NCBI GenBank assembly: GCA_963794385.1
Contig: CAWCDT010000020.1
Span: forward strand, 41,400-105,399
Direction: 5' to 3'
Origin: Gaiellasilicea sp963794385
Lineage (GTDB): Bacteria; Actinomycetota; Thermoleophilia; Gaiellales; Gaiellaceae
DNA: 64,000 bases
Numbering within the stretch: the stretch's first letter is position 1; every line of letters begins with the position of its first letter. The translations under genes and the position numbers were made by a program. The notes under the pieces were generated by a model that had not been told where the DNA came from, ran no database searches, and was given only the letters and a program-made list of their open reading frames with translations. Shown one piece after another: positions 45,034 through 53,340 of the stretch.

Positions 45034-46368
45034 GTGCTGAGCTTCGACGAGCTGCGGGCGGACGTCGGGTCCGGCGCGATCGACACCGTCGTGGTGGCGT
45101 TCACCGACATGCAGGGGCGGCTGATGGGAAAGCGGCTCCACGGCGAGTTCTTCGTCGACGAGATCGGCTCGGGGCACGCCGTCGAGGGCTGCAACTACCT
45201 GCTCGCGAACGAGATGGAGATGGACCCGGTCCCGGGGTACCGGCTCGCGAGCTGGGAGACGGGCTACGGCGACTTCGTGCTCCAGCCGGACCTCGCCACG
45301 CTGCGGCGGATCCCCTGGCTCGAGGCCACGGCCCTCGTCCTCTGCGACGTCGCCTGGCACGACGGCTCCCCGGTCGCCCCCTCGCCGCGCCAGGTCCTCC
45401 GGGCGCAGGTGGAGCGAGCCGAGAAGCTCGGGCTCACGCCGATGTTCGGCTCCGAGCTCGAGTTCTTCCTCCTCCGGGAGACGTATGCGGAGGCGTACGC
45501 CAAGCACTACCGCGATCTGACGCCGTCGGTGCCCTACATCCTCGACTACCACGTGCTCGCGACCACCTACGACGAGCCGTTCATCCGCCAGATCCGGAAC
45601 GGGATGCACGCCGCGGGGATCAAGGTCGAGACCTCGAAGGGCGAGGCCTGGCCGGGCCAGCAGGAGATCAACTTCCGCTACGCCGACGCGCTCACGATGG
45701 CCGACAACCACGCGGTCTACAAGAACGGCGCGAAGGAGATCGCGCATCTGAACGGCTGCTCGATCACGTTCATGGCGAAGCCCGACCACACCTGGATCGG
45801 CAGCTCGTGCCACATCCACTCGTCGCTCTGGCGCGGCGACCGCAGTGCGTTCGCGGGAGAGAGCCCGACGTTCAGGCGCTGGCTCGCGGGCCAGATCGCC
45901 AACCTGAAGGAGCTGGCGCTCTTCGTCGCCCCGAACGTGAACTCGTACAAGCGCTTCGCGGCCGGCTCGTGGGCGCCGACGACGCTCGCCTGGGGTCACG
46001 ACAACCGGACGTGCGGCTTCCGGATCGTCGGGCACGGCTCCGCGCTGCGCACCGAGACGAGGATCCCGGGCGCCGACGCGAACCCGTACCTCGCGTTCGC
46101 GGCGATCATCGCGGCGGGCCTGGACGGGATCGAGCGCAAGCTCAGGCTGCCGAAGGCGCTCGAGGGCAACGCATACGAGTCCGACGCCGACCGGTTTCCG
46201 CACTCGCTGCGCGAGGCGATCGCGGCGCTCGAGGAGGGCACGATGGCCCGCGCCGCCTTCGGCGACGAGGTGGTCGACCACTACCTGAACTACGCGCGCA
46301 CCGAGCAGGAGCTCTTCGACCGCGCTGTCACCTGCTATGAGCGTGAGCGGTTCTTCGAGCGGGGGTGA
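45034..46368 (+). CDS. GlnA-like gamma-glutamylamine (polyamine) ligase
   Basis: 444 aa of the glutamine synthetase fold, closer to PuuA/GlnA3-type gamma-glutamyl-polyamine or -amine ligases than to GlnA. Motifs include DMQGRLMGKRLHGEFF, the ATP/metal segment FGSELEFFLLRE, GEAWPGQQEINFRYADAL, MAKPDHTWIGSSCHIHSSLW, and NSYKRFAAGSWAPTTLAWGHDNRT. The adenylylation Tyr region of GlnA is absent. It would glutamylate an amine using ATP. The stop overlaps the next gene by 32 nt. Confidence 0.85.
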   Translation: MLSFDELRADVGSGAIDTVVVAFTDMQGRLMGKRLHGEFFVDEIGSGHAVEGCNYLLANEMEMDPVPGYRLASWETGYGDFVLQPDLATLRRIPWLEATALVLCDVAWHDGSPVAPSPRQVLRAQVERAEKLGLTPMFGSELEFFLLRETYAEAYAKHYRDLTPSVPYILDYHVLATTYDEPFIRQIRNGMHAAGIKVETSKGEAWPGQQEINFRYADALTMADNHAVYKNGAKEIAHLNGCSITFMAKPDHTWIGSSCHIHSSLWRGDRSAFAGESPTFRRWLAGQIANLKELALFVAPNVNSYKRFAAGSWAPTTLAWGHDNRTCGFRIVGHGSALRTETRIPGADANPYLAFAAIIAAGLDGIERKLRLPKALEGNAYESDADRFPHSLREAIAALEEGTMARAAFGDEVVDHYLNYARTEQELFDRAVTCYERERFFERG

Positions 46369-47197
46369 GCTCGGCTTCGAGCTGATGCAGGCCCCGATCG
46401 GGCCCGCGGCTACGGTCGAGCTCGTCGCCGCGGTGTCGGATGCGGGCGGCCTTGGGACGCTCGCAGCTTCGTGGACGCCGCTCGACGCCCTGCGGCGTCA
46501 GGTACGCCGGCTCGCCGGCCGCCGCTTCGCCGTCAATCTCGTCCTCGCCTTTCCACAGGAGGAGCGTCTCGACGTCCTGTGCGAGGAGCGCGTACCGGTC
46601 GTGTCCTTCTCCTGGGGCGTGCGGCCCGACATGATCGCACGCGCCCATGCCGCCGGCGCGGCGGTCTTCGTCCAGGCCGGCTCGCCCGACGCAGCGCGTC
46701 GAGCGGCCGACGCGGGCGCCGACGCCGTGATCGTGCAGGGGCTCGAGGCGGGCGGACACGTCGAGGGGAAGGCGCCGTTGCTCGAGCTGCTCGGCCGTGT
46801 CCCCGATCTCGGCGTGCCTGTGCTCGCAGCCGGCGGTATCGCCGATGCCGACGCCGCCGGCGCGGCGCGTGATGCCGGCGCCGCAGCGATCGCCGTGGGC
46901 ACGGCCTTCCTCGTCGCCGAGGAAGCCGACCGCCACGACGGTTACGTCGAGCGGCTCCTGGCGGCCGAGGAGACGGTGCTCACCGATGTCTTCTCCGTCG
47001 GCTGGCCCGACGCGCCGCACCGCGTGCTCCGCAACGCAGCGCTCGACGCAGGAGTGCCTGCCGCAGACGCGATGCCGACCGGCCGGCGCGGCGGCGATGC
47101 CGAGACGATGGCGCTGTACGCGGGCTGCGGCGTCCGCGCCGTGCGACGCGTCGAGCCAGCCGCCGCGATCGTCGACCGGCTTACACTGGCCCGATGA
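46337..47197 (+). CDS. Nitronate monooxygenase/2-nitropropane-dioxygenase-like flavoprotein
   Basis: 286 aa TIM-barrel FMN enzyme: LMQAPIGPAATVELVAAVSDAGG, VVSFSWGVRPD, GADAVIVQGLEAGGHVEGKAP (the AGGH phosphate-binding phrase), PVLAAGGIADADAA and AAIAVGTAFLVAEEA. This group also contains enoyl-ACP reductase FabK-like proteins. It starts at ATG 46337 inside the upstream gene and overlaps puuD by 4 nt. Its role in the cluster, possibly flavin-dependent oxidation of the glutamylated amine in place of PuuB, is only a suggestion. Confidence 0.8.
   Translation: MSVSGSSSGGELGFELMQAPIGPAATVELVAAVSDAGGLGTLAASWTPLDALRRQVRRLAGRRFAVNLVLAFPQEERLDVLCEERVPVVSFSWGVRPDMIARAHAAGAAVFVQAGSPDAARRAADAGADAVIVQGLEAGGHVEGKAPLLELLGRVPDLGVPVLAAGGIADADAAGAARDAGAAAIAVGTAFLVAEEADRHDGYVERLLAAEETVLTDVFSVGWPDAPHRVLRNAALDAGVPAADAMPTGRRGGDAETMALYAGCGVRAVRRVEPAAAIVDRLTLAR
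47182..47187 (+). promoter_or_regulatory. Internal -10 element before puuD-like gene
   Basis: TACACT at the 3' end of the flavoprotein gene, 6 nt before ATG 47194, the same arrangement as at smpB. The downstream genes may thus also be transcribed separately. Confidence 0.5.
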
Positions 47198-47907
47198 GGC
47201 CGGTGATCGGGATCACGGCGTACGCCGAGTCGGACGTGAGCTGGGGAGCCTGGGCGGTGCCCGCCGCCGTGATCCCGCTCGCCTACGTCCAGCAAGTCGA
47301 AGCGGCCGGCGGGCGCGCGCTGATCGTGCCGCCGAGCGAGGATGGGATCGACGAGACGCTCGACGCCCTCGACGGGATCCTCTTCTCGGGCGGCTCCGAC
47401 ATCGACCCGGTCGAGTACGGCCACGACCCGCATCCCGAGACGAACGGTGTCCGGCCCGAGCGGGACCGCGCCGAGCTGGCGCTGTTGACGGCCGCGCTGG
47501 AGCGAGACGTGCCGGTGCTGGCGGTCTGCCGCGGCTCGCAGGTGTTGAACGTCGCGCGCGGCGGCGACCTGGTCCAGCACCTTCCGGAGGTCGTCGGCGA
47601 CGAGAAGCACAAGCACACCGCCGGCGTCTTCGCCGACCACGACGTCGACGTGAAGGCGGAGAGCAAGCTCGGGTCGCTGCTCGGGGAGCGCGCGCCCGTC
47701 AAGTCCCATCACCATCAGGGCTTCGGTCGTATCGGGGAGGGGCTCGTGGAGACCGCCTGGGCCGAGGACGGCACCCTCGAGGCCGTCGAGGATCCCGCCA
47801 AACGCTTCGCCGTCGGCGTGCTCTGGCATCCCGAGGAGGGCGAGGACGGCGCGCTCTTCCGCGCGCTCGTCGACGAGGCGCGCGCCTACCGCGCCGCGAA
47901 GGGCTAG
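47194..47907 (+). CDS. Gamma-glutamyl-GABA hydrolase-like class I amidotransferase
   Basis: 237 aa. Class I glutamine-amidotransferase fold of the PuuD type: GILFSGGSDIDPVEYGHDP, nucleophile Cys in VLAVCRGSQVLNVARGGDLVQ, and catalytic His/Glu in GVLWHPEEGED. The preceding KSHHHQGF is also conserved in PuuD. It would release glutamate and GABA (or the free acid) from the gamma-glutamyl intermediate. It overlaps the upstream gene (ATGA) and is 5 nt from the aldehyde dehydrogenase gene. Confidence 0.88.
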   Translation: MRPVIGITAYAESDVSWGAWAVPAAVIPLAYVQQVEAAGGRALIVPPSEDGIDETLDALDGILFSGGSDIDPVEYGHDPHPETNGVRPERDRAELALLTAALERDVPVLAVCRGSQVLNVARGGDLVQHLPEVVGDEKHKHTAGVFADHDVDVKAESKLGSLLGERAPVKSHHHQGFGRIGEGLVETAWAEDGTLEAVEDPAKRFAVGVLWHPEEGEDGALFRALVDEARAYRAAKG

Positions 47908-47912
47908 TCCCC

Positions 47913-49269
47913 GTGCTGACGGTCGTGAACCCGGCCACGGAGGAGCCGATCGCCGAGCTCGAACGTGCCGGCGTGGAGGAGACCGATGCCGCCGTCGCGC
48001 GGGCGAAGGCGGCGTTCCCGGCCTGGAGCGCGGTCGCTCCGACGGACCGCGCGCGCCTCCTTCGCCGGCTCGCGACGCTCGTCGAGGAGCACGGCGAGGA
48101 GCTGGCGCGGATCGAGTCGCGCAACGTCGGCAAGCCGATCGCGGGAGCGCGGGCGGAGGTCGGCATGGTCGCGCAGGTCTTCCACTTCTACGCAGGCGCC
48201 GTCGACAAGCACTACGGCGAGTCCATTCCCGTCGCCGGCGGTGTCGACATCACCTTCCGCGAGCCCCTCGGCGTCGTCGGCCTGATCGTGCCCTGGAACT
48301 TCCCGCTCAACATCGCCTCGTGGAAGCTCGGCCCGGCGCTCGCGTGCGGGAACACCGTCGGTGCTGAAGCCGGCGGAGCTGACGCCGCTGAGCGCATTGC
48401 GCCTCGCCGAGCTGGTGCTCGAGGCCGGGATTCCGGAGGGCGTCGTCAACGTTCTCGTCGGCAAGGGCTCGGTCGTCGGCACGCGCCTCGTCGAGCATCC
48501 GGACGTTGCAAAGATCGGCTTCACCGGCTCGACCGAGGTGGGGCGGACGGTGATGGAAGGGGCCGCCGCGCAGGTGAAGCGTGTCACGCTCGAGCTCGGC
48601 GGCAAGTCGGCAAACGTCGTCTTCGCGGACGCGGACCTCGAGCGGGCCGCCGCGGCCGCTCCGTACGCCGTCTTCGACAACGCGGGCCAGGACTGCTGCG
48701 CGCGCTCGCGCATCCTCGTCGAGAAGTCCGTCTACGACCGATTCCTGCAACTGCTGACCGATGCCACACGCGGCGTTCGCGTGGGCGATCCTGACGACGA
48801 AGCCACGGAGATGGGTCCCCTGATCTCGGCGGCCCACCGGGACAGCGTGCGCGCCTACGTCGATGAGGCGTCTATCGCTTTCCGGGGCGAAGTCCCGGAA
48901 AGCGAGAGGGGCTTCTGGTTCCCGTGCGTTCTTGTGGAAGCTTCTGCGGACGACCGGGTCGCGCGCGAAGAGGTGTTCGGCCCGGTGGCGGCTGTGATCC
49001 CGTTCGCAGACGAGGCCGAGGCGGTCCAGCTCGCGAACGACACGCCGTACGGGCTCTCCGGCTCGATCTGGACGCGCGACGGCGCCCGCGCGCTGCGGGT
49101 GGCGCGCGGGGTGCAGGCGGGTGTGCTCAGCGTCAACTCGAACAGCTCGGTGCGCGTCTCGACGCCCTTCGGAGGGATGAAGCAGTCGGGCTTCGGTCGC
49201 GAGCTCGGCATGCACGGGCTCGAGGGGTACTCGGAGGTCAAGAACGTGTTCCTGTCGACGGAAGGCTGA
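47913..49269 (+). CDS. Aldehyde dehydrogenase (aminoaldehyde type), one frame change
   Basis: About 451 aa. The NAD-binding and catalytic segments are GVVGLIVPWNFPLNIASWKLGP, IGFTGSTEVGRTVM, catalytic Glu in LELGGKSANVVF, catalytic Cys in DNAGQDCCARSR, and EEVFGPVAAVIPF. The frame moves from 3 to 1 at 48360-48361, where dropping one G restores NTVVLKPAELTPLSA. It starts at GTG 47913 right after puuD. In context it should oxidise gamma-glutamyl-aminobutyraldehyde or a free aminoaldehyde. Confidence 0.87.
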
Positions 49270-49271
49270 CG

Positions 49272-50045
49272 GTGGCAGGCCGGCTCGCGGGCAAGGTCTG
49301 CGTGATCACCGGCGCCGGCGGCGGCATGGGCCGCGACGCCGCGATCCTCTTCACCGAAGAGGGAGCGAAGGTCTGCGTCGCCGACGTCGATCTCGCGGCA
49401 GGCGAGGAGACGGTCGGTCTCTGCTCCGGCGAGGCGTTCGCGACCGCGGTGAACGTGGCCGAGGAGGCCGACGTGCGCCGGATGTGCGCCAACGCCGCAG
49501 AGCGGTTCGGCGGCATCGACGTCCTCTACAACAATGCAGGCATCTCGCCCGACGACGACGCGTCCATTCTCGATACCTCCGTCGACGCATGGGACCGCGT
49601 GCAGGCGGTGAACACGCGCGGCGTCTTTCTCTGCTGCAAGCACGGGATCCCGTACCTGCTCGAGCGCGGCGGCGGCTCGGTGATCAACGTCGCCTCGTTC
49701 GTCGCGATCCTCGGCGCAGCCACGTCGCAGATCTCCTACTCGGCCTCGAAGGGCGCGGTGCTCTCGATGTCGCGCGAGCTCGCCGTCCAGTTCGCGCGGG
49801 AGGGCGTGCGCGTCAACGCGCTCTGCCCGGGGCCGGTCGAGACGCCTCTCCTGCTCAACATCTTCGGCGACGACCCGGCGGCGCTCGAGCGCCGCCGGAT
49901 CCACTGGCCCACTGGCCGTCTCGCGAAGCCGCGCGAGATCGTCAACGCCGCGCTCTTCCTGGCGAGCGACGAGTCCTCCTACGTGAACGGCGCAACCTTC
50001 GTCGTCGACGGCGGCCTCACGGCCGCCTACGTCACCCCGGAGTAG
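49272..50045 (+). CDS. Short-chain dehydrogenase/reductase
   Basis: 257 aa from GTG 49272, 2 nt after the aldehyde dehydrogenase stop. Motifs: TGAGGGMG, ADVDLAAGEE (Asp at the beta2 end, NAD preference), YNNAGISPDDD, active-site SYSASKGAVLSMS, and ALCPGPVETPLL. Similar to 3-oxoacyl-ACP-reductase-like SDRs, but in this cluster it probably acts on a hydroxy or oxo product of amine breakdown. Last gene of the operon; two palindromes follow. Confidence 0.87.
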   Translation: MAGRLAGKVCVITGAGGGMGRDAAILFTEEGAKVCVADVDLAAGEETVGLCSGEAFATAVNVAEEADVRRMCANAAERFGGIDVLYNNAGISPDDDASILDTSVDAWDRVQAVNTRGVFLCCKHGIPYLLERGGGSVINVASFVAILGAATSQISYSASKGAVLSMSRELAVQFAREGVRVNALCPGPVETPLLLNIFGDDPAALERRRIHWPTGRLAKPREIVNAALFLASDESSYVNGATFVVDGGLTAAYVTPE

Positions 50046-50053
50046 CGGCCGGT

Positions 50054-50135
50054 GCCTTGCAACAGACTGTTACAAGGCGTGCTCGAAGCGCGCCGCCGCG
50101 CCGCGCGAGCCAAGTAACAGGCTGTTACTTGGCTC
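50054..50135. repeat. Two related palindromes between convergent genes
   Basis: First copy 50054-50078: GCCTTGCAACAG, A, CTGTTACAAGGC (11 of 12 paired). Second copy 50107-50135: GAGCCAAGTAACAG, G, CTGTTACTTGGCTC (perfect 14-bp arms). Both contain AACAGNCTGTT, 55 bp apart centre to centre. They lie between the 3' ends of the SDR and yjbQ genes, so they may act as terminators, or as sites for a dimeric protein. Confidence 0.75.
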
Positions 50136-50220
50136 GGGAGTGCCCGCGGCCGCGGTTCCCGGTGCGAGGCTGCGCCGGAGGCCGGCTCCGCCGGCCGGGA
50201 GAGCCGGCCAGGGGCCGCGG

Positions 50221-50682
50221 CTAGACGCCGACGACCTGGACGAGCCAGCGGCGGTCGCGCTCGCGGTCCAGCTCGAGGAAGAGCACGCGCTGCCAGGTGC
50301 CGAGGCAGAGCTCTCCGTCCTGCACCGGGATCGACTCGCCGGCGGGGCCGAGCAGCATCGACATGCAATGGGCGTGTCCGTTGCCGAAGTCCATGTCCTC
50401 GGGACAGACGTTTTCGGTGCGGCGGTCCCAGTCGTCGTGCGCGTAATAGTTGTCGCTCGGCACGAGCCGTTTCAGCAGGAGCGCGAAGTCCTCCAGGAAT
50501 CCCGACTCGAACTCGTTCACGCGCACCGAGCAGGTCGTGTGCGGCGAGTAGACGGAGCAGATCCCGTTCCTGATCCCGCTTGCCGTGACGGCCTCCTGCA
50601 CCTCGTCCGTAATGTCCGTGATCGAGAGTCCTCCGGCGGTGCGGAGCTGCGTCTCCTTCTGGTAGGCCTTCACGCGCACCAT
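50221..50682 (-). CDS. YjbQ/UPF0047 family protein
   Basis: 153 aa with the family hallmarks SITDITDEVQEAVTASGI, CSVYSPHTTCSVRVNEFE, and GHAHCMSMLLGPAGESIPVQDGELCLGTWQ. The conserved His and Asp residues of the putative thiamine-phosphate-synthase-like active site are present, and YjbQ proteins can replace ThiE in vivo, but the physiological role remains uncertain. Start ATG 50682. Its 5' end faces the tRNA gene across 62 bp. Confidence 0.9.
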   Translation of the reverse strand: MVRVKAYQKETQLRTAGGLSITDITDEVQEAVTASGIRNGICSVYSPHTTCSVRVNEFESGFLEDFALLLKRLVPSDNYYAHDDWDRRTENVCPEDMDFGNGHAHCMSMLLGPAGESIPVQDGELCLGTWQRVLFLELDRERDRRWLVQVVGV

Positions 50683-50744
50683 TGTGACAGTCACGCGCGG
50701 GGGCGTCGTTCGAGAACCGGCGAGGGCGCTACCCTCACTCCGTC

Positions 50745-50817
50745 GGGCCCGTAGCTCAGCGGTTAGAGCAGCGGACTCATAATCCGTCGCGCCCTGGTTC
50801 GAATCCAGGCGGGCCCA
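50745..50817 (+). tRNA. tRNA with CAT anticodon (Ile2 or elongator Met)
   Basis: A complete cloverleaf: acceptor GGGCCCG/CGGGCCC with discriminator A, D-arm GCTCAGCGGTTAGAGC, anticodon loop CTCATAA (anticodon CAT), T-arm CCTGGTTCGAATCCAGG; 73 nt, CCA not encoded. The D-loop and AATCCG anticodon stem resemble bacterial tRNA-Ile2, which TilS converts to lysidine, but elongator tRNA-Met cannot be excluded. TACCCT at 50730-50735 may be its -10. Confidence 0.92.
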
Positions 50818-50836
50818 AATCGTAAGTAGTGAATCC

Positions 50837-51100
50837 ATGGAGGGGTGCGTGAACCGCATTCCTCGGTTCGTGCGAGATGTGCCCAAGCGTGCGAGCGCGT
50901 GCTGGACCGGTGCCGCCTCGTTTCAGCCGCGTGATGCTCGCCGGCATCCCCGTGTTCGCCGAGTCGACGGCCGAGCTCGGAGCATCGTCAGAACGGAAGG
51001 TGCTGACGAGCTCGCCGACCGGCTGAGCGCGCTCTTGCCGACGACACGCACGTCCGAGGCGGGCAACACCGAACAGAGCTTCACGTTTTCGTACGCGTAG
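50837..51100 (+). CDS. Doubtful 87-aa open frame next to the tRNA
   Basis: An open frame from GTG-type start to 51100 has Arg-rich, low-complexity content until its last 35 residues, which read like a real protein end (ELADRLSALLPTTRTSEAGN). Probably the degraded 3' end of a gene inserted behind the tRNA, or non-coding. Nothing recognised. Confidence 0.25.
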   Translation: MEGCVNRIPRFVRDVPKRASACWTGAASFQPRDARRHPRVRRVDGRARSIVRTEGADELADRLSALLPTTRTSEAGNTEQSFTFSYA

Positions 51101-51106
51101 GCTCCG

Positions 51107-51484
51107 GTGGTAACCGGAAGGACGTCATTGGGCGTTGCGGCGCTCGTCATCGCACTTGCGATGGCGGGCGTCGTGCTGTGGGGAGCCGCTGTGATCGGCG
51201 TGGCCCAGTATGCCGAGGACATCTGCTTCGACGACCTCGACGGCCGGGCCGAGTACGGCGCGTTCAGGACTGCTGCGGACGTATGGCCGCCGTCGTATGA
51301 GTGCAGGCTGCTCGGGAACGACGTGGAGCCGGTCGTGGTGCAGCACCGCGGCGTTGCGCTCGCCCGCCTCGGAGCGATCGTGGTGTTCCCGGTCGCCTAT
51401 GCCGTCGCCGCCACACTCGGCATCGTGTTCTGGCACCGTCGCCGGCGGTTTTCCTACAGCGCCCCGACCTCGAGCGGGAAGTAG
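51107..51484 (+). CDS. Small two-helix membrane protein
   Basis: 125 aa from GTG 51107 with two hydrophobic segments (about residues 8-30 and 88-110) flanking an extracytoplasmic loop with two Cys (DICFDDLDGRAEYGAFR and SYECRLLGNDVEP) that may be disulphide bonded. The family is unknown to me. Its position behind the tRNA suggests accessory DNA. Confidence 0.6.
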   Translation: MVTGRTSLGVAALVIALAMAGVVLWGAAVIGVAQYAEDICFDDLDGRAEYGAFRTAADVWPPSYECRLLGNDVEPVVVQHRGVALARLGAIVVFPVAYAVAATLGIVFWHRRRRFSYSAPTSSGK

Positions 51485-51649
51485 TGCACGGCGATCGCGA
51501 CGGCCAGGCCCAGGGCTAGGTCTGCCGCTGCCCCCAAACCTTCACGTGCGGTCTTGAAGGTCGGGTTTCTGTCCGATCGGTCAGTTGAAGCACGAGCCGA
51601 CCGCAGCGTAGGGTCCTTTGGAGCAGCGGGGTGGAGTCGACGTGAATTG

Positions 51650-51900
51650 ACCTGCTCCAGTTCGAGGAGCGCCCAGGCCGCTGGGCGTGGGTCACCGTTG
51701 CGGCGCTCGCCCAGGACGCCTCGCGGCTCGCTAAGGGACACCGGCTATTGCCGGTGTCCCTGCGCATAGCGAGGGGCCCGCTCGCAGAGCGGACCCCTCT
51801 TCCGAACGCTCCTTTCTGGGCCAGACGGTCCGCCCGCAAGACGGGTAGTCCGTCTGGAGGGGGAGAGGAGTCGCGTTCGGTACCCGTACTAATCGCATAT
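51650..51900 (+). promoter_or_regulatory. Multi-hairpin region upstream of pdxS
   Basis: The 437 bp before the pdxS promoter lack a credible gene. Hairpin 1: AGGGACACCGGC (51734-51745) with GCCGGTGTCCCT (51750-51761), extended by CTCGCTA (51727-51733) with TAGCGAG (51767-51773). Hairpin 2: GAGGGGCCCGCTC (51771-51783) with GAGCGGACCCCTC (51787-51799), sharing 3 nt with the outer stem of hairpin 1. Hairpin 3: CCAGACGG (51821-51828) with CCGTCTGG (51850-51857). This could be a small RNA gene or a leader/attenuator; not recognised. Confidence 0.5.
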
Positions 51901-51921
51901 TCCGAGCCTCGATGCGAGGGC

Positions 51922-51927
51922 TACACT
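51922..51927 (+). promoter_or_regulatory. -10 element for pdxS
   Basis: TACACT, 1 nt before an ATG at 51929 but 7 nt before GTG 51935. Transcription should start at about 51934-51935, so the GTG is the likely start of a leaderless mRNA. Confidence 0.55.
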
Positions 51928-51934
51928 GATGTTC

Positions 51935-52819
51935 GTGAACGAAACCGGCACGATGCGGGTGAAGAGCGGCCTCGCCGAGATGCTCAAGGGCGGCGTGATC
52001 ATGGACGTCGTCGACGCCGAGCAGGCGAGGATCGCCGAGGACTCCGGGGCGGTCGCAGTGATGGCGCTCGAGCGCGTCCCGGCCGATATCCGCCGCGACG
52101 GCGGGGTCGCCCGCATGTCCGATCCGGCGATGATCCAGGAGATCCAGGAGGCCGTCACGATCCCGGTGATGGCGAAGTGCCGGATCGGCCATTTCGTCGA
52201 GGCGCAGATCCTGCAGGCGCTCCAGATCGACTACATCGACGAGTCGGAGGTGCTGACGCCCGCCGACATCGCGCATCACGTCGACAAGTGGCAGTTCGAG
52301 ATCCCCTTCGTCTGCGGCGCGACCAACCTCGGCGAGGCGCTACGGCGGATCTCCGAAGGAGCGGCGATGATCCGGACGAAGGGCGAGGCGGGCACCGGCG
52401 ACGTCGTCAATGCGGTCACGCACATGCGCGCCGTCTACGGCGGCATTCGGCGGCTCGGCGCGCTCCGCGAGGACGAGCTCTACTCCGAGGCGAAGGAGTT
52501 GCGGGCACCCTACGAGCTCGTTCGCTGGGTGGCCGAGAACGGCCGGTTGCCGGTCGTGACGTTCACCGCAGGCGGGATCGCGACGCCCGCCGACGCGGCG
52601 CTCTGCATGCAGCTCGGCGCCGATGGCGTCTTCGTCGGCTCGGGCATCTTCAAGTCAGGCGATCCCGCGTTGCGCGCAAAGGCGATCGTCGAGGCGACGA
52701 CGCATTACCGCGACGCCGAGATTCTCGCCCGCGTCTCCGCGGGCCTCGGCGAGCCGATGGTCGGGATCTCCGCCAGTGAGCTCGCTCCCGAGCAGCTGCT
52801 CGAGACCCGCGGCTGGTAA
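51935..52819 (+). CDS. pdxS: Pyridoxal 5'-phosphate synthase subunit PdxS
   Basis: 294 aa, the synthase subunit that builds PLP from ribose 5-phosphate, glyceraldehyde 3-phosphate and ammonia. The sequence is highly conserved: GLAEMLKGGVIMDVVDAEQA, VAVMALERVPADIRRDGGVARM, AKCRIGHFVEAQIL, GEAGTGDVVNAVTHMR, and GADGVFVGSGIFKSGDP. The catalytic Lys residues in the MAKCRIGH and VGSGIFK regions are in place. GTG 51935 is preferred over ATG 51929 because of promoter spacing. The glutaminase partner pdxT lies 0.5 kb downstream, past a cupin gene on the other strand. Confidence 0.96.
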   Translation: MNETGTMRVKSGLAEMLKGGVIMDVVDAEQARIAEDSGAVAVMALERVPADIRRDGGVARMSDPAMIQEIQEAVTIPVMAKCRIGHFVEAQILQALQIDYIDESEVLTPADIAHHVDKWQFEIPFVCGATNLGEALRRISEGAAMIRTKGEAGTGDVVNAVTHMRAVYGGIRRLGALREDELYSEAKELRAPYELVRWVAENGRLPVVTFTAGGIATPADAALCMQLGADGVFVGSGIFKSGDPALRAKAIVEATTHYRDAEILARVSAGLGEPMVGISASELAPEQLLETRGW

Positions 52820-52825
52820 ACCGGC

Positions 52826-53296
52826 CTAGCCGGACTCGCCGTCGTAGTAGTCGACGCCGCTCGCACGTCGCACGATCACGTTGTCGACGCGGTCCTTCGT
52901 CCAGACGCCGACCTTGTCGCTGTCCGGATAGACCGTGACGGCCGGGTAGCGGACGGTCGAGAACATGAGCAGCCGCACGGGCTCGTCGCCGTCGTTGCGG
53001 ATGCCGTGCGCACCCGTCGGCCCCATCGGGAAGAAGACCACGTCCCACGGCTCGAGCCGCTCCTCGCCGTCCGCGTGCCGCAGGACCGGCCGGCCGGCGA
53101 GGACGACGAGCCACTCCTCCTCGCCGTGCTCGTAGTGATAGGGGCAGAGCGCCTGCGCCGGCGGCAGCTCGTAGACGCTGGCGCCCGTCTCTTCTGCTCC
53201 GAGGAGATGGCCGAGGCGGACCATCCCGCCGCGGAAGCCGTCCGGGTCGGCGGGGTCGTAGGCGAACTCGGGCTGGGAGATGTTCAGGCGGCGCAA
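52826..53296 (-). CDS. Cupin protein
   Basis: 156 aa starting at TTG 53296. The cupin core is ASVYELPPAQALCPYHYEHGEEEWLVVLAG (YHYEH...E metal ligands) and FPMGPTGAHGIRNDGDEPVR. The end VGVWTKDRVDNVIVRRASGVDYYDGE is typical of a cupin group near sugar or PLP genes. Sits between pdxS and pdxT but on the opposite strand, so is not part of a pdx operon. Substrate unknown. Confidence 0.75.
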   Translation of the reverse strand: MRRLNISQPEFAYDPADPDGFRGGMVRLGHLLGAEETGASVYELPPAQALCPYHYEHGEEEWLVVLAGRPVLRHADGEERLEPWDVVFFPMGPTGAHGIRNDGDEPVRLLMFSTVRYPAVTVYPDSDKVGVWTKDRVDNVIVRRASGVDYYDGESG

Positions 53297-53328
53297 GAGC
53301 GGGGCGACCGTACCAGAGGAGCGGTTTC

Positions 53329-53334
53329 TAGAAT
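53329..53334 (+). promoter_or_regulatory. -10 element for pdxT
   Basis: TAGAAT, near consensus, 6 nt before ATG 53341; leaderless. It shows that pdxT has its own promoter. Confidence 0.6.
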
Positions 53335-53340
53335 GCGCGC

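Noticed and set aside
50740..51110. Second RNA or mobile element next to the tRNA
   Set aside because: Only weak hairpins and a doubtful open frame; no inverted ends, integrase or transposase.
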